Source: Candidatus Stoquefichus sp. SB1 (GTDB lineage: Bacteria; Bacillota_I; Bacilli_A; Erysipelotrichales; Coprobacillaceae). Taken from it: a DNA stretch of 64,000 nucleotides. The position numbers were made by a program, and so were the translations under genes. Positions 38,996-49,416 of the stretch are shown one piece after another (the stretch's first letter is position 1; every line of letters begins with the position of its first letter). The notes under the pieces are model-generated. The model was not told where the DNA came from. It made no database searches and saw nothing but the letters and a program-made list of their open reading frames with translations. The stretch lies in NCBI RefSeq assembly GCF_001244545.1, contig NZ_LN852696.1, positions 930,001-994,000 on the forward strand, written 5' to 3'.

Positions 38996-41900
38996 ATGAA
39001 ACAAGAAGAAAATAATCAAAAAAGCCTATATAATCCTGCATTTGAACATGATAATTGTGGAATTGGTGCCGTTGTTAATATTGATGGAGAAAGAACACAT
39101 CTTACAGTTTCCAATGCACTTAAAATCGTTGAACAGCTTGAACATCGTGCTGGTAAGGATGCAAAAGGTGAAACTGGGGATGGCGTTGGTATTTTAACAC
39201 AAATTCCACATGCTTTTTTTAAAAAAAATATCCATGATTTTTCTTTGCCTAAAGCAGGATGTTATGGTGTGGGAATGTTCTTTTTTCCACAGAATCAATT
39301 TGAATGTAATCAAGCAAAAAGAATGTTTGAATCAATTGTCAAAAAAGAAGGAATGGATTTTTTAGGGTGGCGTGAAGTTCCTATTATGGCAGATGTATTA
39401 GGAAGTCAGGCACTTGTTGCGATGCCCTATATTATGCAAGGCTTTATCGCAAAACCAGCACATATAGAAAGTGGTTTGGCATTTGATCGACAATTGTATA
39501 TTGTGCGAAGAATCTTTGAACAAAGTTATGAAGATACATATATATGTTCTTTATCTTCTCGAACAATTGTTTATAAGGGGATGTTTTTGGTTGGCCAATT
39601 GCGTCAGTTCTTTTGTGATTTACAAGATCATGATTATAAAAGTGCAATTGCATTGGTCCATTCACGTTTTTCAACAAATACAATGCCTTCATGGCAACGT
39701 GCTCATCCAAATCGTATGATTGTGCATAATGGAGAAATCAACACCATTCGAGGGAATGCAAATAATATGCTTTGTCGTGAAGAAATTATGCAAACGGATG
39801 TTTTAGATACAAGTAAAGTTTATCCTGTCGTTAATGTCAATGGCTCTGATTCTGCCATGTTAGATAATACACTTGAATTTTTGGTGATGGCAGGGGTGGA
39901 TTTGCCTCGTGCAGTCATGATGTGTATACCAGAACCGTGGGAAAAAGATGCAAGTATGTCTAAACTTAAAAAAGATTTTTATGCATATAATGCGACAATG
40001 ATGGAGCCATGGGATGGTCCGGCGTCAATCCTTTTTAGCGATGGAGAATTAATGGGAGCAGTTTTAGATCGTAATGGATTGCGACCATCACGTTATTATA
40101 TAACAAAAGACAATTATCTGATTTTATCTTCAGAAGTTGGTGTATTAGATATTCCTGAGGAGGATATTGTTGTTAAGGAGCGTTTAAAGCCAGGAAAGAT
40201 GTTATTGGTGGATACAAATAAGGGTCAACTCATCAAAGATGAAGATTTAAAAGAAGCTTATGCTTCAAGTCAACCCTATGGAGAATGGCTGGATAGTCAT
40301 CTCATGCATTTAAAAGATATAAAAATTCCTAATCAAAAAGTGCCTCAGTCCCAAGGGAAAGAATTGATAAGATTACAAAAAGCCTATGGTTATGGGTATG
40401 AAGACATTAAGGATTATATTATTCCAACTGCAATTCATGGGATAGAACCTGTTATAGCAATGGGCGATGATTCGCCTTTGGCGGTTTTATCAAAACACCA
40501 TCAGCCATTATTTCATTATTTTAAACAATTATTTGCACAAGTAACCAATCCACCAATTGATGCCATTAGAGAAGATATTGTCACATCAACATCATTATAT
40601 ATTGGTACAGATGGAAATATTTTAAAAGATGTTCCTGAAAACTGTCATCTTTTACAGATTCAAAATCCAATTTTATCAAATACAGATATTTTAAAATTAA
40701 AATCACTTCATCATAATGGCTTTCATTCAGCGACACTTTCTATGCTTTACTATAAAAATACATCATTAGAACAGGCTATTGAACGTTTATTTATTGAAGC
40801 AGATAAAGCTTATTATCAGGGAGCTAATATTTTTATTTTAAGTGATCGAGGCGTTGATGACAATCATGTTGCAATTCCATCATTACTAGCAACCGGCGCA
40901 CTTAACCATTATTTGGTCAAGACCAAGAAACGCATGAAAGTTGCATTGATCGTGGAAAGTGGTGAACCTCGTGAAGTACATCATTTTGCTACTTTACTTG
41001 GTTATGGAGCAAGTGCTATTAATGGCTATCTGGTTCAGGATATTCTTTATGATGCGATTCAAAGAGGATTATTAGAAAAAGATTATTATGCTGCTGTTCA
41101 AGATTATAATGATGCAATTCTACATGGGATTGTGAAAATTGCTTCAAAAATGGGGATTTCAACAATTCATTCTTACCGTGGTTCACAAAATTTTGAAGCC
41201 ATTGGTATTCATCAGGATGTTATTAATAAGTATTTTCCACATACAGTCAGTCGAATTGGTGGGATTTCATTAAAAGATATTCAAGATGATGTTGATGAAC
41301 GTCATCGTCAGGCATTTGATCCATTGGGATTAAATACTGATATGATTTTGGATAGTCAGGGACGTCATAAAGAAAGAAGTGGCAAGGAAGATCATCTTTA
41401 TAATCCGCAAACAATTCATTTACTGCAACAAGCAACGCGCATTGGGGATTATCAGTTGTTTAAGGAGTATAGTCGATGTATTGATGAAGAATCAAAACAT
41501 ATTCATTTAAGAGGAATGTTGGATTTTGTTCCTCAAGAAAAGAAAGTTCCACTTGAAGAAGTAGAAAGTGTTGATAAAATTGTTCAACGCTTTAAAACAG
41601 GAGCAATGTCATATGGTTCTATTTCTCAAGAAGCTCATGAAACAATGGCTATTGCTATGAATATGCTCAAAGGGAAAAGCAACAGTGGTGAAGGTGGTGA
41701 AGATCCTGCGAGATTTACACCTGATTCATCAGGTGCTAATAGATGTTCGGCTATTAAACAGGTTGCTTCAGGACGTTTTGGTGTGACGAATGAATATTTA
41801 TGTTCAGCAAAAGAAATTCAAATCAAAATGGCGCAAGGAGCGAAACCTGGGGAAGGAGGACAGTTACCAGCTGGTAAAGTCTATCCTTGGATTGCTAAAA

Positions 41901-43513
41901 CAAGACATTCTACACCGGGTGTAGGTTTAATTTCACCACCACCTCATCATGATATTTATTCCATTGAAGATTTGGCACAATTGATTTATGATTTAAAAAA
42001 TGTCAATCAACAAGCACGTATTTCTGTAAAATTAGTATCCGAAGCTGGCGTTGGAACAATTGCTGCTGGTGTTGCTAAAGCAGGGGCAGAAGTCATTTTG
42101 ATATCTGGATATGATGGTGGAACTGGTGCAGCGCCTAAAAATTCGGTTTATAATGCCGGATTACCATGGGAACTTGGATTGGCTGAGGCTCATCAAACTC
42201 TTTTAAAAAATGGCTTAAGACATCAAGTTGTTTTGGAAACAGATGGAAAGTTAATGAGTGGTAGAGATTTGGCTATTGCAACTTTGCTTGGGGCTGAGGA
42301 ATATGGCTTTGCGACAGCTCCATTAGTGACGATGGGATGTGTTATGATGCGCGTATGTCATTTAGATACATGTCCCGTTGGCATTGCAACGCAAAATCCA
42401 GTTTTAAGAAAAAGATTTTCTGGTAAGCCAGAGTATATTGTTCATTTTATGAGATTTATTGCCCAAGAACTAAGAGAATATATGGCTGAATTAGGATTCA
42501 GAACAATTGATGAAATGGTTGGACGTAGTGATTTATTAACGTTTAACAATCAAAATATGAAAAACATTGATTTATCAGCATTGTGTTATTATCCATATCA
42601 AGAATCTAAACAGACATCATCTTCTACTCATAGAACTTATACATTTGGATTAGAGAAAGTCAAAGATACAACACATTTATTAAAACATTTTCAAGTACCA
42701 ATTGAACAAGGTATTCCTGCTTCAATGAAAATTCATATTAATAATTTAGATCGATCATTTGGAACAATCTTAGGATCATATATAACTCAAAAATTAGGTC
42801 ATCATGTTCAAGCAGATACTTATACTGTTGATTGTTTTGGATCAGGAGGTCAAAGCTTTGGTGCCTTTATTCCTTCAGGATTGACACTTCATTTAACGGG
42901 TGATTCTAATGATTATTTTGGGAAAGGCTTATCAGGTGGAAAACTAATTGTTAAAACCCCATCGGATTCATCTTTTGACGCATCTGAAAATATTATTATC
43001 GGAAATGTTGCATTATATGGAGCAACTTCAGGTGAGGCTTATATTAATGGTGTGGCAGGTGAGAGATTTGCTGTTCGTAATTCAGGTGCAACAGCAGTTG
43101 TAGAGGGTGTTGGGGATCATGGATTGGAATATATGACAGGTGGTATTGTGGTGATTATTGGTGAAACAGGACGTAATCTAGCCGCAGGAATGAGCGGTGG
43201 AATTGCTTATGTATATGATCCACAAAATAGTTTATATCAAAGATTGAATACAGATTTAGTTAAGTATACTCAAGTGCATTCATCTCATGATCAACAAGAA
43301 TTAAAAACTTTACTTGAAAATCATTATGCTTATACAGCTTCTCAAAAAGCTAAAGATATTCTTGAGCATTTTGAAATCACAATACAACAGTTTAAAAAGA
43401 TTATTCCATCTGATTATGAAAAAATGATTCAGTTAATGACAACTTATGAAAAACAAGGATTAACTCAAGAAGAAGCACAAATCAAAGCATTTTATGCAAA
43501 GAAGGAAGGATAA
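38996..43513 (+). CDS. gltB: glutamate synthase large subunit
   Basis: 1505 residues, full length for NADPH-GOGAT alpha. A 20-residue propeptide precedes Cys21 (EHDNCGIGAVV), the N-terminal nucleophile of the class II amidotransferase. The FMN-binding synthase domain (about 830-1190) shows KSNSGEGGEDPARF, and the [3Fe-4S] cysteines C1115, C1121 and C1126 in CVMMRVCHLDTCPVG. The C-terminal GXGXG beta-helix (FGSGGQSFGAF ... GVGDHG) ends the protein. It makes two glutamates from glutamine and 2-oxoglutarate with the GltD subunit encoded next. Confidence 0.98.
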   Translation: MKQEENNQKSLYNPAFEHDNCGIGAVVNIDGERTHLTVSNALKIVEQLEHRAGKDAKGETGDGVGILTQIPHAFFKKNIHDFSLPKAGCYGVGMFFFPQNQFECNQAKRMFESIVKKEGMDFLGWREVPIMADVLGSQALVAMPYIMQGFIAKPAHIESGLAFDRQLYIVRRIFEQSYEDTYICSLSSRTIVYKGMFLVGQLRQFFCDLQDHDYKSAIALVHSRFSTNTMPSWQRAHPNRMIVHNGEINTIRGNANNMLCREEIMQTDVLDTSKVYPVVNVNGSDSAMLDNTLEFLVMAGVDLPRAVMMCIPEPWEKDASMSKLKKDFYAYNATMMEPWDGPASILFSDGELMGAVLDRNGLRPSRYYITKDNYLILSSEVGVLDIPEEDIVVKERLKPGKMLLVDTNKGQLIKDEDLKEAYASSQPYGEWLDSHLMHLKDIKIPNQKVPQSQGKELIRLQKAYGYGYEDIKDYIIPTAIHGIEPVIAMGDDSPLAVLSKHHQPLFHYFKQLFAQVTNPPIDAIREDIVTSTSLYIGTDGNILKDVPENCHLLQIQNPILSNTDILKLKSLHHNGFHSATLSMLYYKNTSLEQAIERLFIEADKAYYQGANIFILSDRGVDDNHVAIPSLLATGALNHYLVKTKKRMKVALIVESGEPREVHHFATLLGYGASAINGYLVQDILYDAIQRGLLEKDYYAAVQDYNDAILHGIVKIASKMGISTIHSYRGSQNFEAIGIHQDVINKYFPHTVSRIGGISLKDIQDDVDERHRQAFDPLGLNTDMILDSQGRHKERSGKEDHLYNPQTIHLLQQATRIGDYQLFKEYSRCIDEESKHIHLRGMLDFVPQEKKVPLEEVESVDKIVQRFKTGAMSYGSISQEAHETMAIAMNMLKGKSNSGEGGEDPARFTPDSSGANRCSAIKQVASGRFGVTNEYLCSAKEIQIKMAQGAKPGEGGQLPAGKVYPWIAKTRHSTPGVGLISPPPHHDIYSIEDLAQLIYDLKNVNQQARISVKLVSEAGVGTIAAGVAKAGAEVILISGYDGGTGAAPKNSVYNAGLPWELGLAEAHQTLLKNGLRHQVVLETDGKLMSGRDLAIATLLGAEEYGFATAPLVTMGCVMMRVCHLDTCPVGIATQNPVLRKRFSGKPEYIVHFMRFIAQELREYMAELGFRTIDEMVGRSDLLTFNNQNMKNIDLSALCYYPYQESKQTSSSTHRTYTFGLEKVKDTTHLLKHFQVPIEQGIPASMKIHINNLDRSFGTILGSYITQKLGHHVQADTYTVDCFGSGGQSFGAFIPSGLTLHLTGDSNDYFGKGLSGGKLIVKTPSDSSFDASENIIIGNVALYGATSGEAYINGVAGERFAVRNSGATAVVEGVGDHGLEYMTGGIVVIIGETGRNLAAGMSGGIAYVYDPQNSLYQRLNTDLVKYTQVHSSHDQQELKTLLENHYAYTASQKAKDILEHFEITIQQFKKIIPSDYEKMIQLMTTYEKQGLTQEEAQIKAFYAKKEG

Positions 43514-43519
43514 AAGATT

Positions 43520-44998
43520 ATGGGGAAAAGAAATGGATTTTTAGAATTAACAAGACAAAGTGCTCAAACAATTGACCCGCTTGAAAGAATTATGAACTTT
43601 CAGGAATTTCATATACCTTTATCCAAAAAAGAACAAGTTAAACAAGCAGCAAGATGTATGGATTGTGGTATTCCATTTTGCCAATATGGACAAGAAATAA
43701 AAGGGATGGTTTCTGGTTGTCCACTCAATAACTTAATCCCTGAATGGAATGATTGCATCTATCAGGGGCATTATGATGAAGCATTAAAAAGATTATTAAA
43801 AACAAATAATTTTCCTGAATTCACATCAAGAGTTTGTCCAGCCCCTTGTGAGAAAGCATGTACATGTTCATTACATGGTGAAGCTGTTACTATTAAAGAT
43901 AATGAATTTGCGATTATTGAAGATGCTTTTGAACATGGTTTAATGGAAAGTTGTATACCTGAAGTTCGAATTGATAAAAAAATAGCAATTGTTGGAAGTG
44001 GACCAGCAGGATTGGCAGCTGCGGATCAATTGAATCAGCGTGGTTATGATGTTGATGTATATGAACGTGATGATCGTATTGGAGGACTTTTAATGTATGG
44101 TATTCCACAGATGAAGATTGCTAAAGATATTGTGGAAAGAAGAGTCAAGAAAATGGAGTTAGAAGGTGTGACTTTTTATCCCAACCATGGAATTGAAAAC
44201 AAACAACAGGCACAAACACTTATTGAAACATATGATGCAGTCATTTTGGCTTGTGGAGCACGTTCACCACGTGATATAGAAGTGCCTGGAAGAATGGCAT
44301 CAAATGTTATATTTGCAGTTGATTATTTAACGCAAGTTACAAAATCACTACTCAATAGTGATTTTAAAGATGGTTTATGTGTGAATGCTAAGGGAAAAAA
44401 TGTTCTTGTGATTGGTGGTGGAGATACTGGTAATGATTGTGTTGGAACAGCTATTCGTCAAGGATGCCATCAAGTTATCCAATTAGAAATGATGAAAGAG
44501 CCACCATTACAAAGAGGAGATAATAATCCATGGCCAGAGTGGCCACGAGTTAAGAAAACGGATTATGGTCAAGAAGAAAGTCTTGCTGTGTTTAAGAAAG
44601 ATCCTCGTCTTTATCAAACAACAGTCAAAGAATTTATTCAAGATGATCAGGGTCAAGTAATAAAGGCAGTCTTAATTTCACTTAAAGAAACAGTAAAACA
44701 GGGACATCTTGTTATGGAACCCATTGCTGGAAGTGAAGAAATCATAGACGTTGATTTGGTTTTTATTGCAGCTGGATTTATAGGCTGTGAATCATCTGTT
44801 GCTGAGGCATTTGATGTTTCTTTAACCAAACGCCAAAATGTTGCTACAGTTGATAACACATACCAAACGAATCAAAAGAAAGTCTATGTGGCTGGTGATA
44901 TGCGAAGAGGACAATCGCTTGTTGTATGGGCTATTCGTGAAGGACGTGAAGTGGCCAAACAAATTGATCTGGCTTTGATGGGATTTACAAATTTATAG
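43520..44998 (+). CDS. gltD: glutamate synthase small subunit
   Basis: 492 residues. N-terminal Cys-rich [4Fe-4S] region (AARCMDCGIPFCQ, GCPLNNLIPEWND, CPAPCEKACTC), FAD site IVGSGPAGLAAADQL, NADPH site VIGGGDTGNDCVG, and a C-terminal FAD contact VYVAGDMRRGQSLVVWAI. It passes electrons from NADPH to GltB. The gene starts 6 bases after gltB, so they form one operon ended by a clear terminator. Confidence 0.98.
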   Translation: MGKRNGFLELTRQSAQTIDPLERIMNFQEFHIPLSKKEQVKQAARCMDCGIPFCQYGQEIKGMVSGCPLNNLIPEWNDCIYQGHYDEALKRLLKTNNFPEFTSRVCPAPCEKACTCSLHGEAVTIKDNEFAIIEDAFEHGLMESCIPEVRIDKKIAIVGSGPAGLAAADQLNQRGYDVDVYERDDRIGGLLMYGIPQMKIAKDIVERRVKKMELEGVTFYPNHGIENKQQAQTLIETYDAVILACGARSPRDIEVPGRMASNVIFAVDYLTQVTKSLLNSDFKDGLCVNAKGKNVLVIGGGDTGNDCVGTAIRQGCHQVIQLEMMKEPPLQRGDNNPWPEWPRVKKTDYGQEESLAVFKKDPRLYQTTVKEFIQDDQGQVIKAVLISLKETVKQGHLVMEPIAGSEEIIDVDLVFIAAGFIGCESSVAEAFDVSLTKRQNVATVDNTYQTNQKKVYVAGDMRRGQSLVVWAIREGREVAKQIDLALMGFTNL

Positions 44999-45006
44999 TC
45001 AAAAGG

Positions 45007-45036
45007 ATGTCAACAGAAAAACTGTTGGCATTTTTT
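45007..45036 (+). terminator. gltBD terminator
   Basis: ATGTCAACAG (45007-45016) and CTGTTGGCAT form a 10-bp stem with one wobble around AAAAA, followed by T6. Confidence 0.85.
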
Positions 45037-45106
45037 GTTGTTAAAAAGGACAGAATTGACTTTTTCAGGAAATGAAAAGACTAACGTTTTATTTTTATTG
45101 TAAAAC

Positions 45107-45115
45107 TGTTATAAT
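45107..45115 (+). promoter_or_regulatory. extended -10 promoter of the cdaA operon
   Basis: TGT-TATAAT (45107-45115), an extended -10 element 26 bases before GTG 45141. No good -35 at 17 bp; extended -10 promoters can do without one. Confidence 0.5.
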
Positions 45116-45140
45116 ATAAAAGAAATGTGGGTGATAAAGC

Positions 45141-45941
45141 GTGAGTTTAAGTTGGAGTGTTGTGATTAATTTTCTAAGATCTTCAATTGATTTGATTATT
45201 GTATGGTTTATTTTATATTATGTTATTTCAATGTTTAAGACGAATATGAAAACAATGCAGCTTTTTAAAGGTGTTTTGTTTATTTTAATTGTAAAGTTAG
45301 TAACAACAGCATTAGGGTTAACAACATTACAATATCTTGTTGATAGTATCATTAATTGGGGTGTTTTAGCTATGATTATTATTTTTCAGCCAGAGATTAG
45401 AACACTATTAGAAAAAATGGGTCAAACCAAAATGACAATGAAAAAGGAAATCAGTAATGATGAAAAAGAACGTCTGATGGATGAACTGGTTAATGCAATT
45501 ACAACCTTATCAAAAGAACAGACAGGAGCCTTAATTACATTTGAAAGAACACAGTCATTAATGGATTATATTAATACTGGAACAAAAATTGATGCTGATA
45601 TTAAAAGTGAATTGTTTTTAACAATTTTTTGGGAAGGAACACCTTTACATGATGGAGCAACAATTATTCAAGGTGATCGTGTAGCATGTGCGGCAGCCTT
45701 TTATCCGCCTACAAATAAAGAATTAAGTCCAAAATATGGTGCACGTCATCGTGCAGCAATTGGGATTAGTGAAATAACTGATTCATTGACAGTTGTTGTA
45801 AGTGAAGAGACAGGAACTATCTCTTTTGCTATGAATGGTGAATTAAAGAAAGTACCAACAAAAGAGTTAAGAGCTTCACTCGTTAATGAATTAAGCTGGT
45901 TTAAATCTAGTGATGAAGGAGGTCAAATCCATGAGTCCTAG
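45141..45941 (+). CDS. cdaA: diadenylate cyclase CdaA
   Basis: 266 residues. Three N-terminal membrane helices (about 10-80) are followed by the DAC domain. The catalytic motifs are DGATIIQGDRV (DGA) and GARHRAAIGISE (RHR). It condenses two ATP into c-di-AMP. GTG 45141 follows GTGGGTG. Overlap with cdaR and the neighbouring glmM reproduce the conserved cdaA-cdaR-glmM operon, in which both partners modulate cyclase activity. Confidence 0.97.
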   Translation: MSLSWSVVINFLRSSIDLIIVWFILYYVISMFKTNMKTMQLFKGVLFILIVKLVTTALGLTTLQYLVDSIINWGVLAMIIIFQPEIRTLLEKMGQTKMTMKKEISNDEKERLMDELVNAITTLSKEQTGALITFERTQSLMDYINTGTKIDADIKSELFLTIFWEGTPLHDGATIIQGDRVACAAAFYPPTNKELSPKYGARHRAAIGISEITDSLTVVVSEETGTISFAMNGELKKVPTKELRASLVNELSWFKSSDEGGQIHES

Positions 45942-47325
45942 ACATCAAAAAGACAAAAAAGATATCCATGATTCAACAACAGAATTCTTTTTAAAAGTTG
46001 TTCAAAAAGAAAAAGAGAAAACAACTAAAGAAACTGTTACAAAGGATAATTTAACAAGTACAAAAACAAAAACAATTGATACTGTTGGACGCTTCTATAA
46101 TTATATTAATAAGACATTGGATCGTATTTTATCAAGTAAGGCTAGCATTATGGTTCTTTCTTTTATGATAGCAGGAATTCTTTTTTATAGTATTTCTGGT
46201 AAAGATATTATTACGAGTCCAACTTCTGGATCAAAACTAGAAAATGTTCCTGTCAATATTGAAGGGTTAGATGATTCTTTAGAAGTAAGTGGTGTGCCAG
46301 ATAAAGTCAATATTGGCTTGATTGGACCTTCTTTGGATATTTATAAAACGAATTTTATAAAAGATTATGAAGTTTATTTGGATTTAAAAGATTTGACAGC
46401 AGGTGAATATACTTTGAACTTGAAGTCACGTAATTTTCCAGATACATTGGATGTTATGCTGGTACCTGGATCTGTTAAAGTCAAATTATTACCAAAGGTC
46501 AGTCAGGAATTTGATTTAGGTTATCGTTTTATCAATGAAGATCAACTTGATAATGAATATTCTGTCAGTGTTGAACAAATTGATTTACAAAGTGTGACTT
46601 TACGTGCAAGTGAGGAAACTTTATCACGTGTTGAAAAAGTCGTAGCTTGTATTGATGTTGCAGATAAAACTGAAGCTTTTGAGCAAAATGCAGATATTAA
46701 AGCATATGATAGTAATGATAAAGAATTGAACATTGAAATATCAGCAAAGAAAGTTCATGTTCAGTGTAATGTTTCATCGTATAGTAAAGTTGTTCCTGTC
46801 AAGGCACAATTTGTTGGAGATTTGCCAACTGGATATCAGATTGCTAATTATTCACTTTCACAAAGTGAAGTGACTATATATGGTGTTGAAGAAAAAATTA
46901 AGGATATTTCAGTAGTGAGTGTTAATGTTGATGTTAGTGATTTGAAAACCACATCAACAATCAATGCTTCTTTAAAAAGAGAAAATGGAATTAATAAATT
47001 TTCAACCAAAGATATTGATGTCACTGTTGAAGTTGATAAAGTGATTACGAAGAAGTTTGAAAAAATACCGATTAAGGTTTTAAACAATGAAAAGAATTAC
47101 CGTGTGTCATTCGCTGGTGAAGGTGGTTATGCAACTGTTTCAGTAACAGGAACAGAAGCAAAAATAGCAACTTTGACAGCTGACAATATACAAGCAACAA
47201 TTGATGTTGATACTTTGAAGGTGGGAACTAGAAAAGTAGATGTGAAAGTTGCTGTCGATGATGAGAAATTAAAGATTGAGTTATTATCATCATCAAGAGT
47301 TACAATAAATATTGAAAGGAATTAG
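45931..47325 (+). CDS. cdaR: CdaR/YbbR-domain regulator of CdaA
   Basis: 464 residues from ATG 45931 (GGAGGTC upstream). A charged cytosolic N-terminus (about 1-60) precedes one membrane helix (ASIMVLSFMIAGILFYSI), then several exported YbbR repeats, visible as recurrent PVNIEGL, PVKAQFVGDLPTGYQIAN and PIKVLNNEKNYRVSFAGEGG segments. It binds CdaA and tunes c-di-AMP synthesis. The gene overlaps the cdaA 3' end by 11 bases. Confidence 0.93.
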   Translation: MSPRHQKDKKDIHDSTTEFFLKVVQKEKEKTTKETVTKDNLTSTKTKTIDTVGRFYNYINKTLDRILSSKASIMVLSFMIAGILFYSISGKDIITSPTSGSKLENVPVNIEGLDDSLEVSGVPDKVNIGLIGPSLDIYKTNFIKDYEVYLDLKDLTAGEYTLNLKSRNFPDTLDVMLVPGSVKVKLLPKVSQEFDLGYRFINEDQLDNEYSVSVEQIDLQSVTLRASEETLSRVEKVVACIDVADKTEAFEQNADIKAYDSNDKELNIEISAKKVHVQCNVSSYSKVVPVKAQFVGDLPTGYQIANYSLSQSEVTIYGVEEKIKDISVVSVNVDVSDLKTTSTINASLKRENGINKFSTKDIDVTVEVDKVITKKFEKIPIKVLNNEKNYRVSFAGEGGYATVSVTGTEAKIATLTADNIQATIDVDTLKVGTRKVDVKVAVDDEKLKIELLSSSRVTINIERN

Positions 47326-47329
47326 AAAA

Positions 47330-48679
47330 ATGGGTAAATATTTTGGAACAGATGGTTTTAGAGGAGAAGCGAATGTTGATTTGACTGTTGAACATGCTTT
47401 TGAAGTGGGGAGATATTTAGGATGGTATTATTCTCGTCATCATAAAGCTAGAATAGTAATTGGAAAGGATACAAGAAGAAGTTCATACATGTTTGAATAT
47501 GCACTTGTGGCTGGATTAACAGCAAGTGGTGCAGATGTTTATTTATTGCATGTCACAACAACACCTTCAGTTTCTTATGTTGTTAGAAGTGAAGAATTTG
47601 ATTGTGGGATTATGATTTCAGCTTCACATAATCCTTATTATGATAATGGGATTAAGATTATCAATGGAAAAGGACATAAATTAGAAGCAACAGTTGAAAA
47701 TTTAATTGAACAATATATTGATGGTTTAACTGATGCTATTCCTTATGCGACTAAGGATAATATCGGAAGAACTATTGATTATTCAATGGGTAGAAATCGA
47801 TATATTGGTTATTTAATGAGTATTCCAACACGTGCTTTTAAAGATTTAAAAGTTGGTTTGGATTGTGCAAATGGTTCATCAAGTGCTATTGCCAAGAGTG
47901 TTTTTGATGCTTTAGGGGCTCAAACATATGTAATTAATAATCAGCCTGATGGAACAAATATTAATACCAATTGTGGTTCAACACATATTGAAGTTTTACA
48001 AAAATATGTTGTTGATAATGGTTTAGATGTTGGATTTGCCTATGATGGTGATGCTGATAGATGTATTGCTGTAGATGAATTTGGACGTGTTGTTAATGGT
48101 GATTTAATTCTTTATGTTTGTGGTTTAGAAATGAAACAAAAAGGTGAACTTGTCAATGATACAATTGTGACAACAATTATGAGTAACTTTGGTTTATATA
48201 AGTCACTTGATAAAGTTGGAATTAAATATGAAAAAACAGCTGTTGGAGATAAATATGTTTATGAGAACATGGTTCAAAATGGTCATTGTATTGGTGGAGA
48301 ACAATCAGGACATATTATCTTTTCTAAACATGCAACAACAGGTGATGGTATTTTAACTTCATTAAAAGTAATGGAAACAATGGTTGAAAATAAAAGAACA
48401 TTGGCTCAATTAACAGAAGCTGTTGAAATTTATCCACAATTATTAATTAATGTGCGTGTGACTGATAAAAAGCAAGCTCAAGAAGATCCTGATGTTCAAA
48501 AAGCAGTTAAGGAAGTAGAAGAATTATTAGGTGACGAAGGTAGAATTTTGGTTCGTGAAAGTGGAACAGAACCAGTTGTCAGAGTGATGGTAGAAGCACA
48601 AAGTGATGAAATTTGTCATGAATATGTTTTAAAGGTTGTGAATGTTATTAAAGAAAAAGGTTATGCAGTAGAAAAATAA
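47330..48679 (+). CDS. glmM: phosphoglucosamine mutase
   Basis: 449 residues. N-terminal FGTDGFRG is the family signature. The phosphoserine loop is ISASHNPYYDNG (S99), the metal loop is DGDADRCIAVD, the sugar loop is GGEQSGHIIF, and the phosphate-binding loop is RESGTEPVVRVM. It converts glucosamine-6-P to glucosamine-1-P for UDP-GlcNAc. ATG 47330 follows AAAGGAATTAG. GlmM is also known to bind and inhibit CdaA. Confidence 0.97.
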   Translation: MGKYFGTDGFRGEANVDLTVEHAFEVGRYLGWYYSRHHKARIVIGKDTRRSSYMFEYALVAGLTASGADVYLLHVTTTPSVSYVVRSEEFDCGIMISASHNPYYDNGIKIINGKGHKLEATVENLIEQYIDGLTDAIPYATKDNIGRTIDYSMGRNRYIGYLMSIPTRAFKDLKVGLDCANGSSSAIAKSVFDALGAQTYVINNQPDGTNINTNCGSTHIEVLQKYVVDNGLDVGFAYDGDADRCIAVDEFGRVVNGDLILYVCGLEMKQKGELVNDTIVTTIMSNFGLYKSLDKVGIKYEKTAVGDKYVYENMVQNGHCIGGEQSGHIIFSKHATTGDGILTSLKVMETMVENKRTLAQLTEAVEIYPQLLINVRVTDKKQAQEDPDVQKAVKEVEELLGDEGRILVRESGTEPVVRVMVEAQSDEICHEYVLKVVNVIKEKGYAVEK

Positions 48680-48705
48680 TGTAATTTCACATATTATCAC
48701 AAATT

Positions 48706-48730
48706 ATTGCCATATTATATGGCAATCTTT
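48706..48730 (+). terminator. cdaA-cdaR-glmM terminator
   Basis: ATTGCCATA (48706-48714) and TATGGCAAT (48718-48726) form a perfect 9-bp stem with a 3-nt loop, then CTTTTG. Confidence 0.75.
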
Positions 48731-48758
48731 TGTATATAGTGAATGAGAGGTGATAAAA

Positions 48759-49415
48759 GTGAAGTATCGTATTAATATTATTGATGATGAAAAAAATTTA
48801 AATGATTTAGTGAGGACTTATTTAGAAAAAGAAGGATATATTGTTTATTCTTTTTATACTTATGAAGAGGCTTTATTGCATAAAGATGATGATGTCCATT
48901 TATGGATTGTTGATATTATGTTGGATAAAAATAGTGGTTTTGATTTATTGAATGAGATTAAGACATGTAAACCAGAAATGCCCATTGTCTTTATGAGTGC
49001 AAGAGACCAAGAATTTGATCGCATTATTGGGTTAGAAAAAGGTAGTGATGAGTACATTACAAAACCATTTAATATAAAAGAAGTCATTTTAAGAATTCAT
49101 AATGTTTTAAAACGTGTATATAAAGATGATCCGGCTTTAATTAATATTGATGGATATGCTATTGATGAAGAGAAACGTAAAGTATTGTTAGATCATGAAG
49201 AGATTGAATTAACAACAAAGGAATATGAATTGTTATTATATTTTATTAAAAATAAAGGGATTGCTATTTCTCGTGAACAGGTTTTATCAAAGGTTTGGGA
49301 TGAGAATTATTTTGGTAGTGATCGGGTTGTTGATGATACTTTAAGACGTTTAAGAAAGAAAATGCCAGACTTGAATATTAAGACAATTTATGGGTTTGGT
49401 TATCGTTTAGATTAA
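48759..49415 (+). CDS. OmpR-family response regulator
   Basis: 218 residues from GTG 48759 (GAGAGGTG upstream). Receiver domain: acidic pair DDE near residue 9-11, phospho-acceptor D52 (IVDIMLD), Lys in YITKPFN. The C-terminal winged helix contains LTTKEYELLLYFIKNKGIA and RVVDDTLRRLRKKM. The kinase gene follows after one base, so they are a cognate pair. The regulon cannot be inferred. Confidence 0.93.
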   Translation: MKYRINIIDDEKNLNDLVRTYLEKEGYIVYSFYTYEEALLHKDDDVHLWIVDIMLDKNSGFDLLNEIKTCKPEMPIVFMSARDQEFDRIIGLEKGSDEYITKPFNIKEVILRIHNVLKRVYKDDPALINIDGYAIDEEKRKVLLDHEEIELTTKEYELLLYFIKNKGIAISREQVLSKVWDENYFGSDRVVDDTLRRLRKKMPDLNIKTIYGFGYRLD

Positions 49416-49416
49416 A

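Noticed and set aside
39444-39719. Overlapping plus- and minus-strand frames within gltB
   Set aside because: Shadows in the conserved amidotransferase region; no initiation signals.
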